Source: Stigmatella ashevillena
Lineage (GTDB): Bacteria > Myxococcota > Myxococcia > Myxococcales > Myxococcaceae
NCBI RefSeq assembly: GCF_028368975.1
Contig: NZ_JAQNDM010000002.1
Location: 1,488,001-1,552,000, forward strand
Length of the DNA: 64,000 nt
Direction: 5' to 3'
Position 1 is the first letter of the stretch. Each line of letters begins with the position of its first letter. Shown in pieces: positions 52,263 to 60,918 of this stretch. The position numbers and the translations under genes are program-made. Under the pieces are notes generated by a model. The model was not told where the DNA came from, ran no database searches, and saw only the letters and a program-made list of their open reading frames with translations.

Positions 52263-53660
52263 CTAGCGGACTTCCACACCTCGCCGCCAGAGGGCGTGGA
52301 TGCCCCGGGTGTTGCGGATGTCCTGAGTGGGATCCGCGTCCAGCACCACCAGATCCGCCACCTTGCCCGGTGCAATCCGCCCCCTGTCCTTCAGCCCCAT
52401 CAGCTCGGCCGAGCCGCTCGTGGCCGCGCGCAACGCCTCGGCAGGCGTCAACCCCGCCTGGACCATCAGCTCGAGTTCGCGGTGCTCGGCGAAGCCCGGG
52501 ATGCGTTGAGGCATGCCGCCCGAGTCCGTTCCAAAGCCGATCTTCACCCCTGCCCGGTGCAGAAGGAGCAGGTTCTCCTGGTTGGTCGAGACCGCCTTCC
52601 GCGCCTTCGCCACTTCCGGGCTGGCGAGCGTTTCGCGCTGCCAGGTGGGGTCCTCGAAATGGTGCTGTAGCTCGGGATCCACCGCGGCCCGGAAGAACGG
52701 CTCATCCATCCAGGAGGGATGTTCGGCATAAATGTAGTTCGCCTCGTCCAGTTGGATCGTGGGGATGTACCAGACCTCCCGGTCCTTCATGGCTTGGATG
52801 AAGGCATCATCCACCCGCTGGTCCCTCACGCCATGGCCGATGACATCGATGCCGGCCTCGACCAGGGCCTTGGCATCCTCCAGGTCATGAATGTGGGCGG
52901 CGGCCTTCACTCCGTTGCGGTGAGCCTCGTCGATGGCGGCGCGGTAGAGCGCTGGGGCCAGCTTGGGCATCTTGCCTCCCATGCCGTCGACCCACAGCTT
53001 GACCATGTCGACGCCCCGCTCGGCCATGTCGCGGACCATGGCGCGGGCCTCTTCGGCCGTCTGGGGTCTGGCGACCTGATCGTCCGCAAGGCGCATCTGC
53101 GGCGGAGGCGTCCCTCGGAAGGCGCCGATTCCGGGCCCCGCACCATAGAGATCCGCGCCCGCCGTGTGGCCGTTCAGCTCCCTGCGCAGGGTGTAGAAGA
53201 GCGGTGGGTTCATCCCCAGCGAGTTGACGGCCACCACGCCATACGCCTGGTAGCGGGTCAGTTGCTGGGCAATGCGTTCACGGGTGTAGAAGCTTCTCTC
53301 CATTTCCGTGCCCGAGGTGTGGCCCACGTGGGCATGGGCCACGATGAGACCCGGGAGGAGGATCTTGCCGGTGTAGTCCACCACCCGTGCCCCCTTGGGA
53401 ACGGTCAGCGAGCCACGTGGCCCCACCGCGCGGATGAGATCACCTTCGAGCACCACCGTGGACGGCCCCCCGAGGGTCTCGCCGTCGAACACGCGCGCCC
53501 CCTCCAGAACGACCACGAAAGAAGACGTGGCCGGCTTCGGGCCATGGGCGCAAGCGGTGGCCAACAGGCATGCCAGCACCGCGGCAGTGAGGGGAAAGAG
53601 GCGGCGAGGAAACGCGAGGAGATTCCTCCTCTCTTCTGTCTCGATGCATCCTTCAGCCAT
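52263..53660 (-). CDS. amidohydrolase-family lipoprotein
   Basis: 465 residues from ATG 53660 (GGAG upstream). The signal ends in lipobox LLATAC, so it is lipid-anchored. The amidohydrolase metal ligands appear in order: VAHAHVGH (HxH), MVKLWVDG (Lys), AAHIHDL, VIGHGV and GFGTDSGG (Asp). GRIAPGKVADLVVLDADP near the end is the usual closing strand of the family. This is the imidazolonepropionase/prolidase-like branch; the substrate is unknown. Located upstream of the cysteine synthase, it probably forms a two-gene operon with it. Confidence 0.88.
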   Translation of the reverse strand: MAEGCIETEERRNLLAFPRRLFPLTAAVLACLLATACAHGPKPATSSFVVVLEGARVFDGETLGGPSTVVLEGDLIRAVGPRGSLTVPKGARVVDYTGKILLPGLIVAHAHVGHTSGTEMERSFYTRERIAQQLTRYQAYGVVAVNSLGMNPPLFYTLRRELNGHTAGADLYGAGPGIGAFRGTPPPQMRLADDQVARPQTAEEARAMVRDMAERGVDMVKLWVDGMGGKMPKLAPALYRAAIDEAHRNGVKAAAHIHDLEDAKALVEAGIDVIGHGVRDQRVDDAFIQAMKDREVWYIPTIQLDEANYIYAEHPSWMDEPFFRAAVDPELQHHFEDPTWQRETLASPEVAKARKAVSTNQENLLLLHRAGVKIGFGTDSGGMPQRIPGFAEHRELELMVQAGLTPAEALRAATSGSAELMGLKDRGRIAPGKVADLVVLDADPTQDIRNTRGIHALWRRGVEVR

Positions 53661-53752
53661 GATGTCTCCCATCCTCCGATAGGGCTCCTGATTGCTCGTA
53701 CCCCAACTGGGTGCCTGCCGACGCCCCCCCGGCTGCCTTCCCCAGCGATCTG

Positions 53753-54130
53753 TCATGAACCCGGCTCTTCCCCCGGAGAGCGATCCCGGGCCGCCAGCAG
53801 CAGGGGGCCCTCTCCCCCGGACTCTTCTCCGCCGGGCCCTGGGACCAGTGCCGCCATCACCTCGACCCGCCGCACCACGGCCGCGAGCCGGTGGGGGGCC
53901 ACCCCGAAGCGCTGCGAGACTTCCCGCACGTCTCCCGCAAACCGTTCGGCCCTGGGACCGCGGCAGAGCGACAACCACTGGAGCACCTCCATCGAGCAGG
54001 CCAGCTCCGCGGCGAGCCCCTCTGGAGACAGACCTTCGATGCGCTGGTACCGCTCGAACACATGGCCAAGCGTCCAAGGCTCCTGTCCTCCACGCTGCGC
54101 TGCCGTCTTCAGCCAGTCCGGGTTCGTCAT
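53753..54130 (-). CDS. small protein of unknown function
   Basis: 125 residues from ATG 54130 (MTNPDWLKTAAQRGGQEPW), preceded by GGGAGGG about 6 bases upstream. The frame is open further upstream, but that part overlaps the + strand redox gene. Helical prediction by eye with a helix-turn-helix-like stretch (LSPEGLAAELACSMEVLQWLSLC) and repeated helices (VREVSQRFGVAPHRLAAVVRRVEVMAAL). It could be a small DNA-binding or regulatory protein, and the tail (GGEESGGEGPLL) is acidic. No family recognised; divergent from the diiron-type redox gene, whose regulation it might serve. Confidence 0.55.
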   Translation of the reverse strand: MTNPDWLKTAAQRGGQEPWTLGHVFERYQRIEGLSPEGLAAELACSMEVLQWLSLCRGPRAERFAGDVREVSQRFGVAPHRLAAVVRRVEVMAALVPGPGGEESGGEGPLLLAARDRSPGEEPGS

Positions 54131-54310
54131 CGGAACCCTCCCTTCCCCTCCCTTTCGGAGTCCCCGCCTGAAGTTCGACAAAGCGGATTTTCCCCAAGAA
54201 GACCGGGCCTCTTCTCGCACTCCCGTTTCCAGCGGCGAAAGCAAGGCAAGGCTCGCGGAGAGAGTTTCTCCCCGGCCTTTTTCACTGCCTTCCTCAAGAG
54301 GAGACGTCCC

Positions 54311-55024
54311 ATGCACCTGCAGACCGAAATCCCCACCCCCACCCTGGATTGGACCACCACCTTGGAAGCAGAGGGGCGCACGCTCTTGGAGGAGCTGGAC
54401 GCACACCCCGCCGCCCGCCGGCTCTTCCAGGGAACCCTCGATGCGAACAGCTACGCCCGCTACCTCGTGCAGACGTACCACTATGTGCGGTGGACCATGC
54501 CGCTGCTGGCCGAGGCGGGGTACCGCATCCAGCGTCAGGGAAAGTGCCCTGCCCTGGCCGAGCTGCTCATCCAGAAGTCCCAGGAGGAGCACGGGCATGA
54601 GCGCTGGCTGCTCTCGGACCTGAAGAACCTGGGCTGGTCCGCCGAACAGGTCGAGCGAACGGAGCATTGCCCCGCCGTCGCCGCCTACGTGGCGTGGAAC
54701 CGCTACACCACCCAGTGCGGCGCCCCCACCGCCTTCCTCGGCACGGCCTACGTGCTGGAGTACCTCTCCGTTCAGCGCGCCAGCACCACGGTGGAACGCC
54801 TGCTCGCGGCCAATACCATCCCGAACATCGCCAAGGCCGTCACCTTCCTGCGCGGGCACGGGCAGGCGGATGGAGACCACGTGGCCGAGCTGACCTCGGC
54901 GTTGCGTTCGCTGACGGACCGCGAGGAGCAGTCCGCGCTGCTGCTGTCGGCGCGCACCACGCGCACCCTCTACCGGGGTCTGTTCCCTGACGAGCGGGAG
55001 CAGCACGTGTCCCCTTCTCTCTGA
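54311..55024 (+). CDS. TenA/haem-oxygenase-fold iron-containing redox enzyme
   Basis: 237 residues from ATG 54311 (AGAGGAG 6-9 bases upstream). All-helical, with the metal-ligand style motifs SYARYLVQTYHYVRW, SQEEHGHERWLLSDLKNLG (E-x-x-H/E) and GTAYVLEYLSVQRAS, typical of the haem-oxygenase-like diiron oxidase/oxygenase superfamily. Family members cleave C-C bonds or oxidise small substrates; the substrate here is unknown. No signal peptide. It is followed by a strong hairpin and a convergent LuxR gene, and is not next to a biosynthetic cluster. Confidence 0.8.
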   Translation: MHLQTEIPTPTLDWTTTLEAEGRTLLEELDAHPAARRLFQGTLDANSYARYLVQTYHYVRWTMPLLAEAGYRIQRQGKCPALAELLIQKSQEEHGHERWLLSDLKNLGWSAEQVERTEHCPAVAAYVAWNRYTTQCGAPTAFLGTAYVLEYLSVQRASTTVERLLAANTIPNIAKAVTFLRGHGQADGDHVAELTSALRSLTDREEQSALLLSARTTRTLYRGLFPDEREQHVSPSL

Positions 55025-55040
55025 GAAGACCCGGCACCGC

Positions 55041-55075
55041 CGCGTTCGAGGCCCAGGAGGTGCCTCGAACACGCG
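55041..55075. terminator. bidirectional hairpin terminator
   Basis: GTTCGAGGC (55044-55052) and GCCTCGAAC (55062-55070) form a perfect 9-bp stem with a 9-base loop, extended by outer CGCG pairs with a bulge. It lies exactly between the convergent redox and LuxR genes. Confidence 0.65.
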
Positions 55076-55080
55076 AGGGG

Positions 55081-56151
55081 TCAGGAACGGAAGGCCTTGG
55101 CCATGAGGGCGGTGCGGCTGTCCACCCCGAGCTCGTCAAAAATGCGCTTCACGTGTTTCTTCACCGTTCCCAGCGTGCACGCGAGAGTGTCGGCAATGGT
55201 CTCATTCTGCCAGCCTCCCAGCACGCAGCTCGCCACTTCCGCCTCTCGCGGGGTGAGCCTCCCCCGCCAGCTTTCAGGGAGGGGAATGGCATGGGGAATC
55301 TCCTGGAGCTTCAATGCCCACCAGCGGCAGTCCCCCTGCCATGGCAGCGGAATGAACGTCACCCGCAGGTCACACGTTCTGCCGGTGCCTTCGCGCTCCC
55401 AGACGGACGGTGCCTGAGGCGTGGTGCCGTGCATCCTCATCTCCACGGCCAGCCGCTCCAACAGCTCAGCGGGGAGCCCCGCCCGGCTCAATCCCGTGGT
55501 GAACCACTTCTCCAACAGCTTCGTGGCGGGCGGTGTCCGCATCACCTCGGCGGAGGGTGGGGATATCACGACATACGCAGCGCCCTCCTGCCGCAGGAGC
55601 ATGTCCAGGAGCTGGCCCTGGTGCGTCACGTCCCCAAATCTCCGGCAGTTGCGAAGCGCATTCACCATGTGTGGCGTCAACGTCTGGAGCAGTACCTGCT
55701 CACGCGCGGAAAAAGGCAGGCGGCCCGTCCGGTACAGCGTCACCCCTCCATGCCAGGAGGGGTGCACATCGAGCATCACCGCCATGACACGCTCCAGCGG
55801 CGTGCCCAGGTCGCGGAAGCGCTGGTACATCAAGTTGCGTTGCAGGTCCTTGAGCGACACCATCTGGGTATCCCTCAGCACCACGTTGGGCCGACGCACC
55901 ACCGCGAGGCGCACGAAGTCCTGCTGAGCGACTTCCGGGTAGTGGTTGAAGAACGGAGCCGGCAAGTCCACATCCCAGTCATACGCGGTGGGACAATCTG
56001 GCTTGGAGATGCACAGCGCCGCGTAATCCACCGAGAGCAGCCTGCGCGCGCTGGCGAGCACCTGCGAGACATTCAAGGAGCTGTTCAGCACCTCGATCGA
56101 CTCGAGGGTGCGTGCATGGTCACGTGAAGTGACGCTCAACCGGGACGCCAT
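55081..56151 (-). CDS. LuxR-type (GerE helix-turn-helix) transcriptional regulator
   Basis: 356 residues. The C-terminal ~65 residues are a clear LuxR/GerE DNA-binding domain (LTPREAEVASCVLGGWQNETIADTL, GTVKKHVKRIFDELGV). The N-terminal ~270 residues are not an autoinducer-binding domain of the LuxR type; they look GAF-like (VLNSSLNVSQVLASARRLL, DYAALCIS) and lack the conserved Trp/Tyr/Asp set of AHL receptors. There is no receiver domain either. It probably senses a small ligand or partner; the target is unknown. It is convergent with the redox gene. Confidence 0.88.
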   Translation of the reverse strand: MASRLSVTSRDHARTLESIEVLNSSLNVSQVLASARRLLSVDYAALCISKPDCPTAYDWDVDLPAPFFNHYPEVAQQDFVRLAVVRRPNVVLRDTQMVSLKDLQRNLMYQRFRDLGTPLERVMAVMLDVHPSWHGGVTLYRTGRLPFSAREQVLLQTLTPHMVNALRNCRRFGDVTHQGQLLDMLLRQEGAAYVVISPPSAEVMRTPPATKLLEKWFTTGLSRAGLPAELLERLAVEMRMHGTTPQAPSVWEREGTGRTCDLRVTFIPLPWQGDCRWWALKLQEIPHAIPLPESWRGRLTPREAEVASCVLGGWQNETIADTLACTLGTVKKHVKRIFDELGVDSRTALMAKAFRS

Positions 56152-56252
56152 GGTTCATCCCCTCTCTTCCCAGAGCAGGGTGCTCCAGGTGTGCCCCCCC
56201 CAAGAGGTGACTTCCCGTTGCATTCAAGGCACACCCCGAGGGTAACACCCTC

Positions 56253-56840
56253 CTACCGGTGGTGTGCAGCCCCATACCGGAGGGCCTTCACGCTCACCGC
56301 CCCCTGCGCAGGCAGGGTCACCCGGAACAGAGCGTCATAGTCCTCGTCGGCCAACGCCGGGACCGGACGCTGCGCTCCAAGCGCCTCCACAATCTCCAGC
56401 ACCGTGTTGGAGTGGCCCACCACCAGGACCGTCCTTCCACGGAAGTCTCGCAGGATGCGCTCGCGCAAGCCCTTGAAGTCCTTGGGCTCATAGCTCAGGA
56501 TGTCCTTTCCGGAGGCGCGCGCCAGCGGTTCTGCGGTCGACTTCGTGCGCAGGGTGGGGCTGACGAAGAACGCGTCCACCCCCTCTCCTTTCAAGCGCCT
56601 GGCCAGCTCGGCCGCCCGAACCTCTCCTTCCTCGCTCAGCGGGGGATCCTTGGACTCCCCCGAGACCTTCTCCGCGTGGCGGACAACCCACACCGTCGTC
56701 TCGCGGGGGGCTGTAGCCCCCTCGCTGGGCGCGGCACAGCCCATCAGGAACACCGGCAAAAGCCCCCAGAGCACCGCCCGCCACAGCCGCCCGGAGCCGG
56801 ATTTCGAGGTATCGACATTGAAAATGAGAATCGTTTTCAT
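56253..56840 (-). CDS. histidine-phosphatase-family lipoprotein (SixA/PGM-like)
   Basis: 195 residues from ATG 56840. The phosphohistidine motif is VWVVRHAEK (RHG/RHA signature), with LSEEGEVRAAELARRL, VSPTLRTKSTAEPL and VVGHSN (second His) following. A hydrophobic segment and lipobox (LPVFLMGC) mark it as a lipoprotein. The start is doubtful: the first codons are encoded by a Fur-like palindrome (56825-56839), so the true start may be a later GTG (56774). Acts on an extracytoplasmic phosphoester of unknown identity. Divergent from the small CxxCG gene. Confidence 0.85.
   Translation of the reverse strand: MKTILIFNVDTSKSGSGRLWRAVLWGLLPVFLMGCAAPSEGATAPRETTVWVVRHAEKVSGESKDPPLSEEGEVRAAELARRLKGEGVDAFFVSPTLRTKSTAEPLARASGKDILSYEPKDFKGLRERILRDFRGRTVLVVGHSNTVLEIVEALGAQRPVPALADEDYDALFRVTLPAQGAVSVKALRYGAAHHR
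56825..56839. promoter_or_regulatory. Fur-like box
   Basis: TGAGAATCGTTTTCA: arms TGAGAA/TTTTCA pair at 5 of 6 positions; with flanks, 15 of 19 bases match the classic Fur consensus GATAATGATAATCATTATC. It is 30 bp before the small CxxCG gene and abuts the phosphatase start. Its core is identical to the tonB site except for one base. Confidence 0.65.
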
Positions 56841-56869
56841 ATAGGCTCGGGAACTGGAGGCTGGAGACG

Positions 56870-57112
56870 ATGACATCAAACGCGAATCGGACGTGCCGGC
56901 ATCACTCTCTCGCACAGGGGCCCGTGGCCCAGGTGCAGCTCTGCCAGGATTGCGGCTGCGTCTCGCTCCACCTGGGAGCGACGACCGTGCGCATGGATCC
57001 CGAGGCGCTCCACTCCGTGTGGCGCACGCTCGGGGAGGCCGTGGGACACCTGGGACGCGAACACCTCGCCCTCGGGCAGGCCCCGCTCAACGTGCCGCGC
57101 GGGGACGCCTGA
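56870..57112 (+). CDS. small CxxCG protein, probably iron-regulated
   Basis: 80 residues. CxHH (CRHHSLAQGPVAQVQLCQDCG) plus LCQDCGCVSLHLGATTVRM suggest a small metal-binding (zinc-ribbon-like) domain, followed by a helical half (DPEALHSVWRTLGEAVGHL). GGAG lies 5-8 bases before the ATG, and a Fur-like box lies 30 bp upstream, which supports a real gene transcribed under iron control. I do not know a named family; the Fur box suggests a role in iron or manganese handling or in iron-starvation physiology. Confidence 0.72.
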   Translation: MTSNANRTCRHHSLAQGPVAQVQLCQDCGCVSLHLGATTVRMDPEALHSVWRTLGEAVGHLGREHLALGQAPLNVPRGDA

Positions 57113-57129
57113 GCCAGGGCGAGGGCGGC

Positions 57130-59502
57130 TCAGGCCGTCAGCTCCTCGGGGACAGAGGGCTTCCAGTAGATGTCGAAGAGCCCCCCCAGGAAGAAGCGAC
57201 CGAAGCGACCCACCGCCTGGAGCTGCTCCTGCGTGCTCGAGGCGTTCGTCACCCGGAAGGTGGAGCACTGCCGGGCGAAGTCGTCCAGGGTGATGCGCAG
57301 CACGCCCTTCTGGATCAACGGATCTCCGGACCCCTCTCCGCGCCGCACGGTGACGAAGAGCGTCGTGGTGTCCTCCCACATGTCCAGCCCTGGATCATCC
57401 ACCAGCTGCTTGAACCCCTCGAACAAGAAGCGCTCTCCGGACTCGGCCAGCAGCTGCATCCTGTAGCGGAGCTGCTTGACCGAGGGCTGCTGAGGATCCG
57501 GCACGAGGACCTGAAGCGCCCCCTTGGTGATCGTCAGCGGTTGGGGAGAGAGCCCCGGCGCCAGCACACATCCGGTCACCCGCGTGGCATGCAGCGGGTC
57601 TTCCAGAAGGGCATTCACGTTCGGCACGAGCACCGTGATGATGAAGCGGAAGCTGGAGGCCCCCGCCCGGTCGGGCTCCGCGGCCTGGCGGTAGTCCGCG
57701 TCCACCGCGCCGGAGATGGTGCCCTGCAGGCTCTCGGTGAAGCGCAGGCCCACGGGCGGCGTGGGCGCGGGCGGCAACTGCCCCGAAAGGGCTGAATAAT
57801 CGATGTGCCAGCCTTCCCGCTGCGCCATGAGCGCGCAGAAGCGCTCGGCCACCGCGGCGATGGTGAGGAAGGGATTGGTTCCCAGCGAACGGGGGATGAC
57901 GGCTCCATCGCAGACATAGAGCCCAGGGTGGACCGCCGTGCCCGACTCCTCCGCGAAGACGCGGCCTTCGTGGTCCACCACCCCACTGCCCGCGTCCTCC
58001 GCCATGACGCAGCCCCCCAGGGGATGCGTGACGAGAATGGCATTGTCCAGCCACCGGGTTCCCATCGGGTTGCGGACATAGGTGCCCCCGAAAACCTCGG
58101 TGGCCTTTCGCATCTTCTGGTCCGCCCGGACAAAGTTCTCCTGCCGCCCCACTCCCGGCCAGACGACGCGCAGGCTGTCGCCATCCAACCGCAGCTCTCC
58201 ACTGCCCGAGTCATGGGACATGACGAAGAGCGTCTGGGTGTGGTGGAGCGCCCCATGGTACGGCCCGCGCATCAGCCCCTCCACCACCCGGGCCTGCTCC
58301 TTCACCCCGTCCACGAAGCCCTCGTCCGTGTCCTCCCCGATGATGGGCGCCATCGCCGCGAAGAGGGTGGGCAGGTAGCCTCCGAGCGCGGCCGGGACCG
58401 CGCCTTCCTCGACCACCATGCTGCGCTCCAGCGAGTCCGGGTCGTTGACCTCGATGACCCCGGTGATGGAGGGCCCCACGGGGCCCCTGCCCGCCATCGG
58501 CTCATCCCCATACCCCACGCTGTCCACGGGCACGTCCAGGTTGTACCCAAAGCCCATCAGGTCCCCGTTGCCGGAGAAGTGCCGGCCCAGCTCCCGCGAC
58601 AGGGGAAGCCCCGCGGCTCGCGAGCGCATGAGGATCTCCGTGCTGCCCAGGGTACCGGCGGACAGGATGACCCGGTCCGCGGTGAGGAACTGGAGCGGCG
58701 AGTCGAACACCTCGCGCCCCACCCCCACCAGCCGGTAGTACACGCGCCAGTGGCCCTGGTGACGCGCCAGGTGGTGCACGGCCACATGCGTGAACAGCTC
58801 CGCGCCATGGCGCTGCGCGTCCGGCAGGTAGTTCATCTGGGTGCTGTTCTTGGCCCCCACGTTGCAGCCGGTGGCGCAGTCTCCGCAGAGCGTGCAGGCG
58901 CTCTGCCGGACCCCAGCGGGGTTGACCCCCGCATCGAAGTGAATGCTCAGCGGCGGGCGGAAGAAGCGTCCCCCCACGGCGTCCGCGGCCTGCTCCAGCA
59001 GGTCCAACTTGCGAGGGGCGGGGCGGTTTTCGGGATACGGCTGAACGCCCAGCATCCGCTCCACGTGGGTGAAGCCATCCGCGATCCGGCCATCGACATC
59101 CGCACGGAAGGCCGCGGGCCAGCTCTCCTCCTGGAGGACACGCTTCTCCGGCCGCAGCGCCACATTGGCGTTGATGAGCGAGGTGCCGCCCAGGCCACAC
59201 CCGGTGAGCACGGCCACATCCCCTAGCAGGTGCAGCGAGAGCAATCCCGTGGGAGAGCCGAGCCGAAGCTTGCCCAGCAGGCTCCCACCGGGCCCGGACA
59301 TCTGCACATCCTTCAGGAGCTGGCCACTGGTCCGGGGAAACTCTCCCGGCAGACGTTCCTTGCCTCTCTCCAGAACGCAGACTTTCTGCCCCGCCCGGGC
59401 CAACCGGGAGGCGGCAATGGCTCCGCCGTAACCCGAACCCACGATCACCACGGGCCAGTGTTCACCCAATCTCTCAAGAGAAGAGGACAGCTGACGCATC
59501 AT
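57130..59502 (-). CDS. GMC oxidoreductase with Cys cluster (cholesterol-oxidase-like)
   Basis: 790 residues from ATG 59502 (GGAGG 5-9 bases upstream). FAD-binding VVIVGSGYGGAIAASRLA at the N-terminus, LTGCGLGGTSLINANVAL as the second flavin signature, and the GMC C-terminal pair with HPLGGC and GTNPFLTIAAVAERF. Residues ~207-228 read SACTLCGDCATGCNVGAKNS, a CxxCxxCxxxC iron-sulphur-type motif present in cholesterol-oxidase-like GMC enzymes but not in classic glucose-oxidase types. A further ~200 C-terminal residues form an extra beta-rich domain. Substrate unknown (sterol or alcohol). No signal peptide. Confidence 0.87.
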   Translation of the reverse strand: MMRQLSSSLERLGEHWPVVIVGSGYGGAIAASRLARAGQKVCVLERGKERLPGEFPRTSGQLLKDVQMSGPGGSLLGKLRLGSPTGLLSLHLLGDVAVLTGCGLGGTSLINANVALRPEKRVLQEESWPAAFRADVDGRIADGFTHVERMLGVQPYPENRPAPRKLDLLEQAADAVGGRFFRPPLSIHFDAGVNPAGVRQSACTLCGDCATGCNVGAKNSTQMNYLPDAQRHGAELFTHVAVHHLARHQGHWRVYYRLVGVGREVFDSPLQFLTADRVILSAGTLGSTEILMRSRAAGLPLSRELGRHFSGNGDLMGFGYNLDVPVDSVGYGDEPMAGRGPVGPSITGVIEVNDPDSLERSMVVEEGAVPAALGGYLPTLFAAMAPIIGEDTDEGFVDGVKEQARVVEGLMRGPYHGALHHTQTLFVMSHDSGSGELRLDGDSLRVVWPGVGRQENFVRADQKMRKATEVFGGTYVRNPMGTRWLDNAILVTHPLGGCVMAEDAGSGVVDHEGRVFAEESGTAVHPGLYVCDGAVIPRSLGTNPFLTIAAVAERFCALMAQREGWHIDYSALSGQLPPAPTPPVGLRFTESLQGTISGAVDADYRQAAEPDRAGASSFRFIITVLVPNVNALLEDPLHATRVTGCVLAPGLSPQPLTITKGALQVLVPDPQQPSVKQLRYRMQLLAESGERFLFEGFKQLVDDPGLDMWEDTTTLFVTVRRGEGSGDPLIQKGVLRITLDDFARQCSTFRVTNASSTQEQLQAVGRFGRFFLGGLFDIYWKPSVPEELTA

Positions 59503-59642
59503 CCAGACCTCCAGACTGCTCACAGGCCCCCCATCCTGCTCCGAGTCCGGGCCGTACGGAATTCGTTCACCGGCCGACTATTAGCAACTCCTCTAGAAGC
59601 CGTGGCTGGAAGCGAGGGGTTGCCCGCCCGCACGAGGGGTTT

Positions 59643-60905
59643 TCACGAAAATCGCGCCCAGGCGAGCGTCTCTTCCAGGCAACGCGCCCGGTCTCCGCCT
59701 GCCCCTTCCCGAGGGAGTGCCAGGAAATCCGGCGCCAGATCCACATTCCGAGAAAGCAGTTGGAAGCACTCCACCGCGGTCTGGTCCAGCGTCTCTTGCG
59801 TGCACTCGGCCGAGACGCCCGGATGGGCCGCCAAGGTCAGCCTCAACAGCGCCAACCGCACGGTCAAGCGGTGCACATAGGCCAGCAACCCGAATGCTTC
59901 GGTATGCGGGTGACGCAGCAGGTAGTTCTCCAGGTAGTGGCGGAAGTACTGCTCCAGCCGCGCCCCGTGGCGCGCATCGAGCCCGGCCCGACGTGTGGTG
60001 TAGAGACGCCACACGTTGGAGCCCTCCTGCCCCTCCTCTCCCGTCACGCCCAGCACGCTCCGGCACCCCTGAACGAACCGGGCGAAGCGCTCGCTCCGGG
60101 TCACCCCGCTCAGGTGCTTGAGCTGCGTGAGGAGGCGCAGAACGCGAGCCCCTCCTTCTTCCCACGGCCCAAGCGGCTCCGGGGGGGCCTGTGCCAGGGC
60201 CACGAACGCGCCCACGCCCTGAAGCTCTGCCCGCAGCAGCGCGCGGGTTTCTTCCTCATCCTCAGGAAGGGGAGACGGTCCCCGGAACAGCCCATCCATC
60301 CGCAGCGCCCACCGGGCCAGGGCGGAGAGCCGTGAGGACAAGGGGTGCCCGCCCGGCAGCAGGAATTCCCGCAGGGCGTCGCGGACCGCCCCGGCATGGA
60401 GGACATAGAGGTCTCCTGGCAATCCCGGGGCGGGCCGCGCCGCCTCAGGACGGGCCACCAGCCCGGGGGGCACGGGCACCTGCTCCACCGCATCCTCCGC
60501 CAGGAGCAACAGGCGGACAGCCTCCGGGCATGCCAATGAGCCGGAGACTTCCAACCGCCCTTCCTGCACCCAGAGCGTGCGCGGAAACGTGGCACAGACA
60601 TCCGGCAGCACGGCTTCCCCGTGCTCCCGATGGAGCGAACATCGCCGCTCGGTGTCGAGGAAGACGCAGTGCCCATCCGACCGCATGCGGAGCAGCGTCC
60701 GCTCCGAGGGAGCGCCTTCCGGAAACGGAATGCTGATCCCCTCCGTGGGCTCTGGCTTTCCGGCAGCCCGCAGCGTCTCGTGGATCCGCTGCACACTCGC
60801 CTCGCTCACCCCCACCCGGAGTCCTCCACAGCAGGTGTCCTCGCAGCGCTCCGCGATGCAGCGAAACCGCGTCATGAAGCGCAGCGTGGTGGCGGGGAGC
60901 GTCAA
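59643..60905 (-). CDS. FliB-type lysine N-methylase
   Basis: 420 residues; starts at TTG 60905 or ATG 60875, neither with a clear ribosome-binding site. The N-terminal signature FRCIAERCEDTCCGG (C16, C21, C25, C26), then GHCVFLD...RRCSLHREHGEAVLPDVCATFPR and SGSLACPEAVRLLL, is the conserved cysteine pattern of flagellin lysine-N-methylase FliB, an enzyme reported to need an iron-sulphur cluster. The C-terminal half is helical. The gene begins 13 bp after the histone-like gene on the same strand. Myxobacteria have no flagellin, so the lysine-rich upstream product is an attractive substrate. Confidence 0.85.
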   Translation of the reverse strand: MTLPATTLRFMTRFRCIAERCEDTCCGGLRVGVSEASVQRIHETLRAAGKPEPTEGISIPFPEGAPSERTLLRMRSDGHCVFLDTERRCSLHREHGEAVLPDVCATFPRTLWVQEGRLEVSGSLACPEAVRLLLLAEDAVEQVPVPPGLVARPEAARPAPGLPGDLYVLHAGAVRDALREFLLPGGHPLSSRLSALARWALRMDGLFRGPSPLPEDEEETRALLRAELQGVGAFVALAQAPPEPLGPWEEGGARVLRLLTQLKHLSGVTRSERFARFVQGCRSVLGVTGEEGQEGSNVWRLYTTRRAGLDARHGARLEQYFRHYLENYLLRHPHTEAFGLLAYVHRLTVRLALLRLTLAAHPGVSAECTQETLDQTAVECFQLLSRNVDLAPDFLALPREGAGGDRARCLEETLAWARFS

Positions 60906-60918
60906 GCGGCGGCCACGG

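Noticed and set aside
53891-54310. Upstream extension of the redox-enzyme frame
   Set aside because: It overlaps the small minus-strand gene and lacks family similarity. ATG 54311 has AGAGGAG.
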